A stretch of 64,000 nt of DNA from Parvimonas parva (GCF_016552165.1 NZ_JACVDA010000002.1:1-64000); one strand, 5' to 3'. Counted from the stretch's first letter, positions 1 through 8,807 are shown. Notes: generated by a model from the letters alone, not told the origin. Made by a program: numbers and translations.

Positions 1-16
1 TTTTTGTCAATTACTA

Positions 17-1519
17 TTATACCTCTTTGAGATGTTTTTTTCTATTCTTACTGGCTAACTTAATTTTACAATATGGGGTTCTTTCAAAATCTCTTTTTAC
101 ATCTTTTATTATTGGAGTTCCGAATGTCCAAACGGCACATTCAAAGTGTAGGTATAGACTTCTGTAATCTAAGTTTATGCTACCTATTACTACAAATTCA
201 TCATCGCAAACAAAGTTTTTTGCGTGAATAAATCCTTTTTCAAACTCATAAATTTTTACTCCATTGTCAATAAGTCTTTTGTAAAAAGAACGTGTTAGTA
301 GATGTACATATTTTTTATCTGGAATATGTGGAGTTATTATTCTAACGTCAACTCCGGTTTTTGCTGCGCTTATTAGTGCGTTTTCCATTTCCCAAGTTAT
401 GATTAGATAAGGCGTTGTAATGTAAATATATCTATTTGCACGTCTAATCATATTTAAGTACATATTTTCACTTGTGGACTCTTCGATTGGGGTTTCTGAA
501 AATGGAATTACAACTCCAAGTTCTTCTTTTATATTTGAATTTTTTTCAATATCTTTTTTATCATACAAATTATTTAAATCTGTATTTTCTCCTGTCGAGT
601 AATCCCAGAGAGATATGAACATATTTATAAAAGAGGCAACGGCATGTCCTTCAAGCTTTAATACAGAATCTTTCCAGTAACCGTATTTTTCGATTACATT
701 TATATATTCATCAGCTATATTTATTCCACCGGTATAAGCTATTTTTCCATCTATTATAGTCATTTTTCTATGTGTTCGGTTATTGTGTTTTGGCAAAATA
801 ATTCCATGTATTTGATTAAATTCTACAATTTTTATTCCGTAGCTTTTCATTTCTTCTATTTTTTTGTTGGATAGAGTAAAAATACTTCCAACATCATCTA
901 AAATTATTTTTACATCTAATCCTTTTTCAGCTTTTTCTTTTAAAATTTTTAAAATAGAATCTAAGAAAAAACCTTCAGAAATTATAAAGTATTCCATAAA
1001 AACAAATTTTTTTGCACTCTTTAAGTCATTCAAATATTCTTCAAAACTTTTTTCCCCCGATGAAAAATATTTTGTCTTAGTATTAAAGAATACCGGACTA
1101 CCGGTAGCCGTATTTACATATTTTGCTTGTCTATATACATTCATATCAGAGTCATTTAAGTTTTCTATATCATAATCTTTTGTTAAATCCATTGAGTCTT
1201 TGAACTTTATAGAAAAGTTAAAAAGTCTTTTTTTAACTGATTTCAAAAGACGTTTTTCCCCAAAAGTTAGATATATCATACCGCCTAAGAAAGGCAGAGC
1301 GATAGAAATTAATATCCAAGTTATCTTAAAAGCAGGATTTATATTATCATTTATGATTATAAATGTAAAAATCATACCAACAATTAAATTTAAACCATAC
1401 AAATAAATAAAATATTTATTAAAATATAGTAAAAATATAATTAAAAGAGTTAGTTGTATTAAAAACATACAAGTTATAAAGAAAATCCTACTAAAAATAA
1501 AATTAAAAAATTTTTTCAT
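17..1519 (-). CDS. cls: Cardiolipin synthase (phospholipase D family)
   Basis: Condenses two phosphatidylglycerol molecules into cardiolipin at the cytoplasmic membrane. The 500-residue length is typical of bacterial Cls. Two to three hydrophobic segments lie in the first 90 residues. Two HKD phospholipase-D motifs follow: H250-x-K252 with D257 in THRKMTIIDG, and a second in FIHAKNFVCDDEFVVIGS near residue 430. The ATG is preceded by GGAG. The gene is complete, ends just inside the window and reads towards its left edge; tRNA-Arg lies upstream on the same strand. The family assignment is firm. Substrate preference between PG/PG and PG/PE cannot be read from sequence. Confidence 0.95.
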   Translation of the reverse strand: MKKFFNFIFSRIFFITCMFLIQLTLLIIFLLYFNKYFIYLYGLNLIVGMIFTFIIINDNINPAFKITWILISIALPFLGGMIYLTFGEKRLLKSVKKRLFNFSIKFKDSMDLTKDYDIENLNDSDMNVYRQAKYVNTATGSPVFFNTKTKYFSSGEKSFEEYLNDLKSAKKFVFMEYFIISEGFFLDSILKILKEKAEKGLDVKIILDDVGSIFTLSNKKIEEMKSYGIKIVEFNQIHGIILPKHNNRTHRKMTIIDGKIAYTGGINIADEYINVIEKYGYWKDSVLKLEGHAVASFINMFISLWDYSTGENTDLNNLYDKKDIEKNSNIKEELGVVIPFSETPIEESTSENMYLNMIRRANRYIYITTPYLIITWEMENALISAAKTGVDVRIITPHIPDKKYVHLLTRSFYKRLIDNGVKIYEFEKGFIHAKNFVCDDEFVVIGSINLDYRSLYLHFECAVWTFGTPIIKDVKRDFERTPYCKIKLASKNRKKHLKEV

Positions 1520-1544
1520 TTTTTCTCCTAAATTATAATAAAGG

Positions 1545-1574
1545 TAAACAAAAAGTACATTTTAAAATGTACTT
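1545..1574 (-). terminator. Intrinsic terminator of tRNA-Arg
   Basis: A perfect 22-base inverted repeat (1553-1574, AAGTACATTT with its complement) is followed on the minus strand by TTTGTTT. It lies just 3' of the tRNA and separates it from cls. Confidence 0.75.
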
Positions 1575-1580
1575 GATTTT

Positions 1581-1655
1581 TGGCGTTCCCGGGGGGAATC
1601 GAACCCTCAACGGTCCCTTAGGAGGGGACTGTTATATCCATTTAACTACGAGAAC
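1581..1655 (-). tRNA. tRNA-Arg (anticodon CCT)
   Basis: Read on the minus strand this folds as a full cloverleaf. The 7-bp acceptor stem is GTTCTCG/CGGGAAC. The D arm is GTTA/TAAC. The anticodon stem GTCCC/GGGAC closes the loop CTCCTAA, giving anticodon CCT. The T loop is TTCGATT, with one A-C mismatch in the T stem. The 3' CCA is encoded. It reads AGG codons. Confidence 0.95.
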
Positions 1656-1669
1656 ATACTAAAGAAAGC

Positions 1670-2311
1670 TTATGAGCTTTCTTTTAATTTTTTAAATTCT
1701 TCTCTTTCCATTTTTGAAAAGATGCAACCACAATAATCTTGTCGATACATTCCAAACATTAATGAAAGTTCTACACTTCTTTTATATCCATTTCTTTTTT
1801 TAAAATCAGATGGAAGGTGCTTTACTCCGATTTCTTCAGCAACTTTTTGTCCGATTTCGTTTAAAATTTGTGAATTTTTATGTGGACTTATAGTAAGTGT
1901 TGTCGTGAAGTAGTCAAAATTTTCTGATTTTGCTAAAATTCCTGCCTCTCTAAGTCTTAATTCATAACAATTATGGCAACGGATTGAGCCTTCTCTCATC
2001 TTTTCCATTCCCTTAACTGTTCTGTAAAATCTATCTACATCATATTTTCCAACGACCATATTTATTGGATATTTTCCTTTTATTTTTTCGATAAGTTTTC
2101 TTTGTTCTTCAACTCTGAAAAAATATTCTTCCTTTGGATAAATATTCGGATTGTAGTAAAAAATTGTAATTCTAAAATAGTTAGACAAATATTCAAGGCA
2201 ATAGCTACTACAAGGTCCACAACAGGAATGTAGTAGAAGTGTTGGAGCATATTCTTTTTTTTCGTTTTCTTTTATTATATTGTCCAACAATAGTTGATAA
2301 TTTTCTTTCAT
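1670..2311 (-). CDS. queH: Epoxyqueuosine reductase QueH (DUF208 family)
   Basis: QueH performs the last step of queuosine synthesis, reducing epoxyqueuosine to queuosine in the tRNA wobble position. It is the non-cobalamin alternative to QueG. The 213-residue length fits the family. Visible are the adjacent cysteine pair in LLLHSCCGPCSS (C30, C31, C34), a CHNCYELR segment in the middle and a C-terminal YCGC, which the family uses for an iron-sulfur cluster and metal. No other queuosine genes are in the window. This is consistent with salvage, but they may lie elsewhere. Confidence 0.92.
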   Translation of the reverse strand: MKENYQLLLDNIIKENEKKEYAPTLLLHSCCGPCSSYCLEYLSNYFRITIFYYNPNIYPKEEYFFRVEEQRKLIEKIKGKYPINMVVGKYDVDRFYRTVKGMEKMREGSIRCHNCYELRLREAGILAKSENFDYFTTTLTISPHKNSQILNEIGQKVAEEIGVKHLPSDFKKRNGYKRSVELSLMFGMYRQDYCGCIFSKMEREEFKKLKESS

Positions 2312-2372
2312 ATCTGCCTCCTTATGAATTTATTTTATCATAACTGTTATGAAAAATCAAATATTTTTAATG

Positions 2373-2408
2373 TTGACAATAATATATATGTGCAGTATAA
2401 TGTACATA
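2373..2408 (+). promoter_or_regulatory. Consensus promoter with YefM-type operator
   Basis: TTGACA (2373-2378), a 17-base spacer and TATAAT (2396-2401) form a perfect sigma-A promoter. Overlapping the -10 are TGTGCA (2389-2394) and TGTACA (2401-2406), with centres 12 bp apart. TGTACA is the core hexamer described for YefM operators, so this probably mediates autorepression of the antitoxin-toxin pair. Confidence 0.75.
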
Positions 2409-2421
2409 AGGAGATGGTTTT

Positions 2422-2664
2422 ATGATTAATACAACTATAACAAATTTTAGAAAAAATTTATTTTCTTATGTTGAAAGTGCTGTTGAGTATAATGATATTT
2501 TAAATATAAGTACAAAAAATGGAAATGCGATTTTAATAAATGAAGAAGAGTATAGAGGTTTGATTGAAACTTTATATTTAATTTCTAATCCTGAAAGTAA
2601 AGAAAAATTAGATTATGCGATAGATTTGAAAGCGGAAGATTGTGAAGAATTTTCTTGGGAATAG
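2422..2664 (+). CDS. Antitoxin, Phd/YefM family
   Basis: An 80-residue protein that begins like YefM/Phd antitoxins: a short strand, then NFRKNLFSYVESA and INEEEYRGLIETLYL, the fold that binds operator DNA. The acidic C-terminal tail (LKAEDCEEFSWE) is the part that normally wraps and neutralises the toxin. It sits two bases upstream of a YoeB-like toxin and behind a consensus promoter carrying TGTACA. It is expected to inhibit the toxin and repress the operon. The ATG at 2422 has AAGGAG 5 to 10 bases upstream. Confidence 0.9.
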   Translation: MINTTITNFRKNLFSYVESAVEYNDILNISTKNGNAILINEEEYRGLIETLYLISNPESKEKLDYAIDLKAEDCEEFSWE

Positions 2665-2666
2665 TT

Positions 2667-2936
2667 ATGGAATATAGGATACTTATAAGTAAAAAGGTAA
2701 AGAAAGATGTTGAGTTAATAAAATCTTTGCCAAACTTAAAGAAAAATGTGGATAATCTTTTAAAATTGATTTCAAAAAATCCATTTCAAACCCCGCCGAC
2801 TTATGAAAAATTTGTTGGAAACTACAAAGGAATGTATTCCAGAAGAATAAATAGACAACATAGACTGGTTTACAAAGTTGAAGAAGAAAGTAAAGCTGTA
2901 ATTATTGTAAGTTTTTGGAATCATTACGAATTTTAA
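2667..2936 (+). CDS. yoeB: Toxin, YoeB/Txe family mRNA interferase
   Basis: An 89-residue RelE-fold toxin predicted to cleave mRNA on the ribosome. The end of the protein carries the family's catalytic region: SRRINRQHRLVYKV and VSFWNHYEF, matching the YoeB R-R-I-N-x-E/Q-H-R-L-V-Y block and the terminal HY. An upstream in-frame TTG at 2655 exists. The ATG at 2667 is preferred because it gives the usual YoeB N terminus (MEYRILISKK) and sits two bases after the antitoxin stop, allowing translational coupling. The truA start follows 16 bases after its stop, so toxin and tRNA-modification genes may share a transcript. Confidence 0.9.
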   Translation: MEYRILISKKVKKDVELIKSLPNLKKNVDNLLKLISKNPFQTPPTYEKFVGNYKGMYSRRINRQHRLVYKVEEESKAVIIVSFWNHYEF

Positions 2937-2952
2937 ATGAATGGAGAGAACT

Positions 2953-3696
2953 ATGAGAAATATTATGCTCACTTTAAGTTATGATGGTAGTTTGTTTTTT
3001 GGTTTTCAAAAGCAAGATGATGTTGTAACTGTTCAAGGAGAGATTGAAAAGGCTTTGAAAAAAATTACCGGAGAAGATATAAATATTATTTCTGCCGGAA
3101 GAACGGACAGGGGTGTTCATTCTTTAAGGCATATTATAAATTTTCATACTGAAAGTAGTGTTGGAGTTTTAAATTTTAAAACTGCTTTGAATCACTTTTT
3201 GCCTATGGGTGTTAGAGTTTTGGATTCTAAAGAGGTTTCAAAAGATTTTCATGCAAGATTTGATGCAAAGATGAAAACTTATAAATACATTTTAAATTTA
3301 GACGAAGTTATGGACCCGATTTATTATAATTACAAGGCGAATTTTCCTTATCCATTAGATATTGAAAAAATGCAAAGAGCAAAGGAAAATTTTATCGGAA
3401 GAAAGAGTTTTAAATCTTTTATGGGGCCTAGAACGGACAATACCAATCCTGTTAGGGAGATTAAGTCTTTTGAAATCTACAAAGAAAATAATGATGTAAT
3501 TTTTTTGATTAAGGGTCAAAGTTTTATCAGAAATCAAGTTAGAATAATGGTTGGAACTCTTGTAGATATCGGAAGAGGTATGATTTGTGAAAATGAACTT
3601 AAAAATATTTTAAAAAGTGAGGACAGAACAAAGGCGGGAGTTACTTTAAGTCCTAATGGTCTTTACTTAATGGAGATTTTGTATGACGAATTTTAA
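2953..3696 (+). CDS. truA: tRNA pseudouridine(38-40) synthase TruA
   Basis: Converts uridines 38-40 of the tRNA anticodon arm to pseudouridine. The 247-residue protein carries the family block SAGRTDRGVHS with the catalytic Asp at about residue 52. The ATG at 2953 is chosen because GGAGAG sits 4 to 9 bases before it and the N terminus MRNIMLTLSYDG matches the family; an ATG at 2941 has no ribosome site. It overlaps the following NTPase by 14 bases. It opens a tRNA/nucleotide-modification operon and lies directly behind the toxin gene. Confidence 0.95.
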   Translation: MRNIMLTLSYDGSLFFGFQKQDDVVTVQGEIEKALKKITGEDINIISAGRTDRGVHSLRHIINFHTESSVGVLNFKTALNHFLPMGVRVLDSKEVSKDFHARFDAKMKTYKYILNLDEVMDPIYYNYKANFPYPLDIEKMQRAKENFIGRKSFKSFMGPRTDNTNPVREIKSFEIYKENNDVIFLIKGQSFIRNQVRIMVGTLVDIGRGMICENELKNILKSEDRTKAGVTLSPNGLYLMEILYDEF

Positions 3697-4192
3697 AGAT
3701 TTAGATTTTTTAGTTGAAAGTTTAAGAAAAGTAGATAATGGAAAAAATCATATTTTTATTACAGGAAATATAAAAGTTGGGAAAACTACACTTTTAAAAG
3801 CCTTTATAGAAAAATATTACAAGGATTCAAAAATTGATGGAATTATGACCGAACTTGTTATAACTGATTTATTTAGAATTGAGCTTTTTAGATATGGAAC
3901 TGATGAAAGATTTGTAATCGGAGAAAGAAAAAACGAAATGGAATTTTTTGATGATGTTTTTTTGAAAAAAAGTTTTGAGTTTATGGAAGATTTTAAAGAT
4001 AATGATATTTTAATTTTTGATGAAATTGGAAATAAGGAATTACACTTAAGAGAATATTCAAAAAAATTGCTTTCTCTTTTTGAAAAAAATCGTATTTTTG
4101 CAGTATTAAAAAAAGCGGGTAATCCAATTTTTGAAAATTTAAAAAACCTTAATAATTTTGTGATTTTTGATTTGGATAAGTTTTATGAATAG
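3683..4192 (+). CDS. THEP1-like nucleoside-triphosphatase
   Basis: A 169-residue P-loop protein. Walker A is GNIKVGKTT (residues 28-36) and Walker B is ILIFDEIG near residue 110. Between them is GIMTELV, resembling the GFxTxE signature of the THEP1/NTPase_1 family, which hydrolyses NTPs slowly and has no settled role. It is translationally coupled to truA upstream and overlaps tadA downstream, suggesting a link to RNA or nucleotide metabolism. That link is inferred from context only. Confidence 0.7.
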   Translation: MTNFKDLDFLVESLRKVDNGKNHIFITGNIKVGKTTLLKAFIEKYYKDSKIDGIMTELVITDLFRIELFRYGTDERFVIGERKNEMEFFDDVFLKKSFEFMEDFKDNDILIFDEIGNKELHLREYSKKLLSLFEKNRIFAVLKKAGNPIFENLKNLNNFVIFDLDKFYE

Positions 4193-4652
4193 AGATAAAT
4201 ATTTTATGAGCCTTGCTTTAAAAGAGGCAAAGAAGGCTTATGATAATGGAGAAGTACCGGTCGGTTGTGTCATTGTAAAAGATGATAAAGTAATTGCAAG
4301 AGGGCGTAATAGGGTTTTAAGTAAAAAAAGTGGAGTTTATCACGCAGAGATTGTTGCGATTAACAAAGCTGGACAAAAACTAGGAGATTTCAGACTTGAA
4401 GATACGGAGCTTTTTGTAACTCTTGAGCCTTGTTGTATGTGTGCCGGTGCGATTGTAAATAGCCGGATAAAGAGAGTTGTCATCGGGGCAATGGATATTA
4501 AGCGTGGCTTTTGTGGCTCAATTGAAAATGTATTGGATAGACAGGAACTTAATCACAGGTCGATAGTTGAAACAGGAGTTTTGGAAAAGGAATGTTTGGA
4601 TATTTTACAAGATTTTTTCAAAAATTTGAGGAGTGAAAAGAAAAGTAAATGA
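4185..4652 (+). CDS. tadA: tRNA-specific adenosine deaminase TadA
   Basis: Deaminates A34 to inosine in tRNA-Arg(ACG). The 155-residue protein has the zinc/deaminase motif HAE (H53, E55) and PCCMC (C83, C86). The start is placed at ATG 4185 (MNRDKYFMSLALKEA), the usual TadA N terminus. A TTG further upstream would add a non-homologous tail inside the NTPase gene. It overlaps both neighbours, so it is part of a tightly coupled operon. Confidence 0.95.
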   Translation: MNRDKYFMSLALKEAKKAYDNGEVPVGCVIVKDDKVIARGRNRVLSKKSGVYHAEIVAINKAGQKLGDFRLEDTELFVTLEPCCMCAGAIVNSRIKRVVIGAMDIKRGFCGSIENVLDRQELNHRSIVETGVLEKECLDILQDFFKNLRSEKKSK

Positions 4653-5068
4653 AATTAGTTGTTTGTTTGGATAAGAATAATGGAATTAGTTTTTTTGGTA
4701 AAAGACAAAGTCAAGATGAATTGCAAAGAAAAAATCTTTTTGAATTGATTGGAAATTCAAAACTTTTCTTAACAGAAAATAGTTTTGACTTATATCAAGA
4801 CTTTGAATTTAACTTTGAAATTATTTCTGAAAAAACTGAAATTTTAGAAGATTCTGTTTTTTTGTATGAAGGAGAAGAATTAGAAAGATTTTTACCTTTT
4901 GTTGATGAGATAATTTGTTATTTTTGGAATAGAGATTATCCTTTTGATGAAACTTTTGAAGAATTTTTAAAGCCAAATTGGAAAGAAAAGGAAAGTTTTG
5001 AGTTTGAAGGAAAAAGCCACGAAAAGATAACTAGAAAGATATTTAAAAGGGAGAACAATAATGAGTAG
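4649..5068 (+). CDS. Small protein of unknown function (MKLVVCLD family)
   Basis: 139 residues, no signal peptide, acidic C-terminal half. From memory, proteins with the same pattern occur in many Clostridia: an N-terminal strand VVCLDKNNGISFFGKRQSQDE, a middle 'LTENS' segment, then IICYFWNRDYP and SHEKITRKI. They are sometimes labelled ribonuclease Z. No metallo-beta-lactamase HxHxDH motif is present, so that label is not supported. It overlaps tadA by 4 bases and the nuclease gene by 8, so it belongs to this operon. Confidence 0.6.
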   Translation: MKLVVCLDKNNGISFFGKRQSQDELQRKNLFELIGNSKLFLTENSFDLYQDFEFNFEIISEKTEILEDSVFLYEGEELERFLPFVDEIICYFWNRDYPFDETFEEFLKPNWKEKESFEFEGKSHEKITRKIFKRENNNE

Positions 5069-5777
5069 AAAAGACAAAAATTTATTATTTAGAATAGCCA
5101 TTTTTGTTGTTATAATATTAGGAACATTTGTCTATCGTAATTACATAAAAAAAGAAATTAAGGAAACCAAAGTAACTAATATAGTTGGGCTTGATATAAA
5201 TAATTTACCTGAATATAAAGGAAAGCCGTATGTAGTTATAAATAACAACGAGCCGAATTTTGAAAAAAGTGAACTTGTTACAAAGTCTTTTGAAAAATAT
5301 TCAGAGCTTGACAGCTTAAAAAGATGTGGAGTTGCTGATTCTATCATTGGCAAAGATTTGATGCCAACTTCAAAAAGAGAAAATATTTCTTCAGTTAAGC
5401 CTAGTGGTTGGAAATCTATAAAATACAATGGAATTGACGGTGGCAGTTTGTATAACCGTTGCCATTTGATTGGTTTTCAACTTGCAGGAGAAAATGCAAA
5501 CAAAAGAAATCTTATAACCGGAACAAGATACTTGAATACGAAAGGAATGTTGCCTTTTGAAAATATGGTTGCAGACTATGTGAAAGAAAAAAATCATCAT
5601 GTCAGATACAGAGTAACTCCAATTTTCGTGGGAAATGAACTCGTTGCAAGAGGTGTACAAATGGAGGCAATTTCTATTGAAGATAATGGAAAAGCAGTTA
5701 AATTTAATGTATATTGTTTTAATGTTCAACCAAATATAGAAATAGATTACAAAACAGGAAATCCAAGAAAGAAATAA
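5061..5777 (+). CDS. Membrane-anchored DNA/RNA non-specific endonuclease (NucA/EndA type)
   Basis: 238 residues with one N-terminal membrane segment (about 8-25) and a charged stalk, so the nuclease domain should face outside. The beta-beta-alpha-metal core is visible: NRCHLIGFQLAG with the general-base His at about 135, followed by NKRNLITGTRYLN carrying the metal-binding Asn near 150. The family's usual DRGH is NRCH here. Relatives degrade extracellular DNA or supply single strands during DNA uptake (EndA). It is coupled to the preceding gene and followed by a lipoprotein. Confidence 0.85.
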   Translation: MSRKDKNLLFRIAIFVVIILGTFVYRNYIKKEIKETKVTNIVGLDINNLPEYKGKPYVVINNNEPNFEKSELVTKSFEKYSELDSLKRCGVADSIIGKDLMPTSKRENISSVKPSGWKSIKYNGIDGGSLYNRCHLIGFQLAGENANKRNLITGTRYLNTKGMLPFENMVADYVKEKNHHVRYRVTPIFVGNELVARGVQMEAISIEDNGKAVKFNVYCFNVQPNIEIDYKTGNPRKK

Positions 5778-5793
5778 GTTTTAGGAGATTTTT

Positions 5794-6222
5794 ATGAAAA
5801 ATTTTAAAAAATATTTAGTTCTTCTATTTTGTTTGACTTTACTTTCAGCTTGTAGAAGAGATAAGATTGTACTTCCAAAACCGCCTGATTTAGATTATAT
5901 TAAAGTTGTAAGAGTTACGAACAAAATAGATGAAAAAGAAATTTTGAAAATCGAAAATCAAGAAGAAATAAAAAATTTTGTAGATGAAATTTCAGGAGCA
6001 ACAAAAACTAAAGAACAATCCATTCAAGATGAGCCTATAAATGTGGATATGTATTTTAAAGTTGAATTTTATCACAAAGTTTCTAAAGATAATCCGTCAA
6101 AATTATATATTTATAAAACTAAAAAATATACAGAAAAAGAATATATTTACTTTGAACAACCTTACAGGGGAATATTTAAAAAGAATTCAAACGACTTAAA
6201 ATTTATTAAAGGATTACAGTAA
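5794..6222 (+). CDS. Small lipoprotein of unknown function
   Basis: 142 residues with a lipoprotein signal peptide (charged start, hydrophobic core, lipobox LLSAC with Cys at 20). The mature part is about 120 residues and reads like a small alpha/beta domain (KVVRVTNK, then FVDEISGATKTK and YFKVEFYHK). It resembles the single-domain lipoproteins called DUF5301-like in Firmicutes, with low certainty. It ends the operon just before a terminator, and AGGAG precedes the ATG. Confidence 0.7.
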   Translation: MKNFKKYLVLLFCLTLLSACRRDKIVLPKPPDLDYIKVVRVTNKIDEKEILKIENQEEIKNFVDEISGATKTKEQSIQDEPINVDMYFKVEFYHKVSKDNPSKLYIYKTKKYTEKEYIYFEQPYRGIFKKNSNDLKFIKGLQ

Positions 6223-6239
6223 AACGAAAAAAATTTAAA

Positions 6240-6268
6240 CAACTATTTGATTAATAGTTGCTTTTTTA
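6240..6268 (+). terminator. Intrinsic terminator after the truA-lipoprotein operon
   Basis: Stem CAACTAT (6240-6246) pairs with ATAGTTG (6254-6260) across a 7-base loop, followed by CTTTTTTATTT. Confidence 0.8.
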
Positions 6269-6372
6269 TTTGTAATTATGTAAAATATATTTGAACGATT
6301 TTTTTCTTGATTTAGTTTTAAACAATTAACGCAAATAAAAAATTGTTCATGTTGAAAAAGGAGGGATTTTAA

Positions 6373-7098
6373 ATGATTGAATTCAAAAATGTATCAAAAG
6401 TTTTTTCTAAAGGTGTTAAGGCTGTTGATAATGTTAGTTTCAAGATTGACGAGGGAGAAATTTTTGGATTTCTAGGTCCAAATGGGGCAGGAAAGAGTAC
6501 AAGTTTAAAAATGTTAGTTGGAATTTTAGAACAAACTGAAGGTAAAATTACAGTTAACGGAGTTGATACTCTTGAAAATTCTATAAAAGTTAAGGAAATG
6601 ATTAGTTATGTTCCTGACAATCCGGATATTTATACAAAAATGACAGGGATAAAATATTTGAATTTTATTGCTGATATTTATGGTATAGATGAAAAGGCTA
6701 GAAAAGAAAAAATTGAAGAGTACAATAAAAAGCTAGAACTTGGAGATGCTATTTACAGTACGATAGAAAGTTATTCACATGGTATGCGTCAAAAATTGGT
6801 TTTAATTGGTGCGTTAATCACTTCTCCTAAGGTTTTAATTCTTGATGAGCCTATGGTTGGTCTTGATGTAAAAACTTCTTTCAACTTAAAAACTATTTTG
6901 AGAGAATTTGCTGATAGTGGAAATACTGTAATTTTTTCAACTCATGTTATGGAAGTTGCAGAAAAAATTTGTGATAAGTTAGTCATAATAAATAAAGGAA
7001 AAATTGCATTTTGTGGTAAATTATCTGAATTAAAGACTGAAGAAAATTCAAATGAAGATTTAGAAAAAATCTTCTTGGAGTTGACAGATAATGAATAA
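6373..7098 (+). CDS. ABC transporter ATP-binding protein
   Basis: 241-residue nucleotide-binding domain energising the permease encoded next to it. Walker A is GFLGPNGAGKST (about 33-44), the signature motif is the variant YSHGMRQKL, and Walker B is VLILDEPMVGLD, followed by the switch His in FSTHVMEVAE. This subtype belongs with ABC-2 style exporters. It overlaps the permease start by 8 bases. Ribosome site AGGAGG lies 8 bases before the ATG. The substrate is unknown. Confidence 0.92.
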   Translation: MIEFKNVSKVFSKGVKAVDNVSFKIDEGEIFGFLGPNGAGKSTSLKMLVGILEQTEGKITVNGVDTLENSIKVKEMISYVPDNPDIYTKMTGIKYLNFIADIYGIDEKARKEKIEEYNKKLELGDAIYSTIESYSHGMRQKLVLIGALITSPKVLILDEPMVGLDVKTSFNLKTILREFADSGNTVIFSTHVMEVAEKICDKLVIINKGKIAFCGKLSELKTEENSNEDLEKIFLELTDNE

Positions 7099-8791
7099 AT
7101 CTAAATTATGGACTTTAATTAAATATTTTGTTTCCATAGATTTTTTTGCAATTTTATCTATAAAGCAAAATTTGAAACTTAAAGGTAAAAAGTCAGCTGG
7201 TTTTCAAGGAATAATGTCTGTATTATTTATATTTGGCTTATTTGTTTGGGGAGCTCCTCAACTTGGTAAATTTTTTGCCGGATATTTAAAGACAGATGTA
7301 GGTAGTGCATACTTAACAACTTTTTCTGTTGGAATATTTGTTGTAACTGTATTTTTGTCTTTGGCAACGGCATTTGTTTTTATTGAAAAGAATAATGAAA
7401 CTGAAATATTATTGTCTTTACCAGTTTCGGGTAGCGATATATTTTTATCAAGAATATACTCTTTAGCAATTACATTTTTCATATCATTCTTTTTGATTTT
7501 TATAATTGCATTTGGTATAACAGGTTATACACTTGGTAAGAGTATTGAGTTTTATATCTTTACATTCTTAGGATTGTTTTTACTTAATCTACAAGCGATT
7601 CTTTTTACAGGTGTTATAATAATTATTTTTGGTAAATTGGTAAGGACAAGTAAAATATTCAATAGATTTTTGAAATTAATCTATGGAGTATTTGCACTTG
7701 GTTTATTTGGGGCTTATATGGTATTTACACAAACTGTATCAAATCCATCTTTGGGACTTACAGTTACAGAAATGCTTAAAAATTTTGAAGGTAAATTATC
7801 TAAAGTGTTCTTCTTTGTAATGTGGATAAAAAAAATAATTCTTTCAAATGATATAGTTACGTCAATTACAAACTTAGGAATTGGTTTAGTTATCTGTTTG
7901 GCACTTTCGTTTGTTTTGAAATTTTTTGCACAAAGAAACTATCTTGAAATTTTAAGAAGTGTAAATGTGGTTGCAAAAGAAAGTAAAGCAGTTATCGAAA
8001 AGAGAAAGAAACAAGGAGTTTCACAAGGAAGACAATATAAATTTATAGTATTATTCAAAAAAGAATTTTACGAAATAATAACAACACCAACATATTTTAT
8101 GCAAATAGTTATAATAGATATAATGTTAGTTGTTGGAGCTTGTATTGGAGTATTTTATGGAATTTCAGAGAAAGACCAAATAAATATGGCTTTGAATCTA
8201 TTTTTAGCTAATGTATCTATTGGATATATGGTTTCTGCTGCATTTGGAGTTGGTGCTATATTTGGACTTTTCTGTGGACTTTCTTCACTTACGACAAGCT
8301 CTGTTTCAAGAGAGGGAAAATCTTTTTGGATATTGGCAAGTGCACCGATAAATGTTAATACACATATACTTCCAAGAATATTTGCTTGTCAAGCATTACA
8401 TTTTGTAACAGTTTTTGTTATTGTGGTGCTTTCTATGTTGATTTATGTTTTTAATCCTCTTTGCTATATAGCAGTTTTACTTGGAATGGCTTTAACATTA
8501 TTCACAAGTGGAAGTTTGAATATGATTTTAGGATTGATAAATCCATATTTTGATTGGAAAACACCAAAAGAGGCGTTAAATGGTGGCGCTGGTGGAATAA
8601 ATGTATTTGTTTCAATCTTAATAAATTATGGACTATATGCCTTAATAATATTTTTAACAGTTAAACTTTCCCAATGGAATTACGAATTACCTTATATAGT
8701 TCTAGCAAATGTTGTTATAATTTCAATATCAACAGTAATTTCTTATCTAATAGATGTGAAACTATTTAAAAGATTATTAAAAAGATTATAA
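7091..8791 (+). CDS. ABC-2 type exporter permease
   Basis: 566 residues with about 12 hydrophobic segments in two halves separated by a basic cytoplasmic stretch near residues 295-315 (SKAVIEKRKKQG). Size and pairing match the putative ABC exporter family found with this type of ATPase in Clostridia. The two genes form a complete exporter with no regulator or substrate gene beside them. Function beyond membrane export is not deducible. Confidence 0.85.
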   Translation: MNKSKLWTLIKYFVSIDFFAILSIKQNLKLKGKKSAGFQGIMSVLFIFGLFVWGAPQLGKFFAGYLKTDVGSAYLTTFSVGIFVVTVFLSLATAFVFIEKNNETEILLSLPVSGSDIFLSRIYSLAITFFISFFLIFIIAFGITGYTLGKSIEFYIFTFLGLFLLNLQAILFTGVIIIIFGKLVRTSKIFNRFLKLIYGVFALGLFGAYMVFTQTVSNPSLGLTVTEMLKNFEGKLSKVFFFVMWIKKIILSNDIVTSITNLGIGLVICLALSFVLKFFAQRNYLEILRSVNVVAKESKAVIEKRKKQGVSQGRQYKFIVLFKKEFYEIITTPTYFMQIVIIDIMLVVGACIGVFYGISEKDQINMALNLFLANVSIGYMVSAAFGVGAIFGLFCGLSSLTTSSVSREGKSFWILASAPINVNTHILPRIFACQALHFVTVFVIVVLSMLIYVFNPLCYIAVLLGMALTLFTSGSLNMILGLINPYFDWKTPKEALNGGAGGINVFVSILINYGLYALIIFLTVKLSQWNYELPYIVLANVVIISISTVISYLIDVKLFKRLLKRL

Positions 8792-8807
8792 AAAAATGTA
8801 AAAAAAT

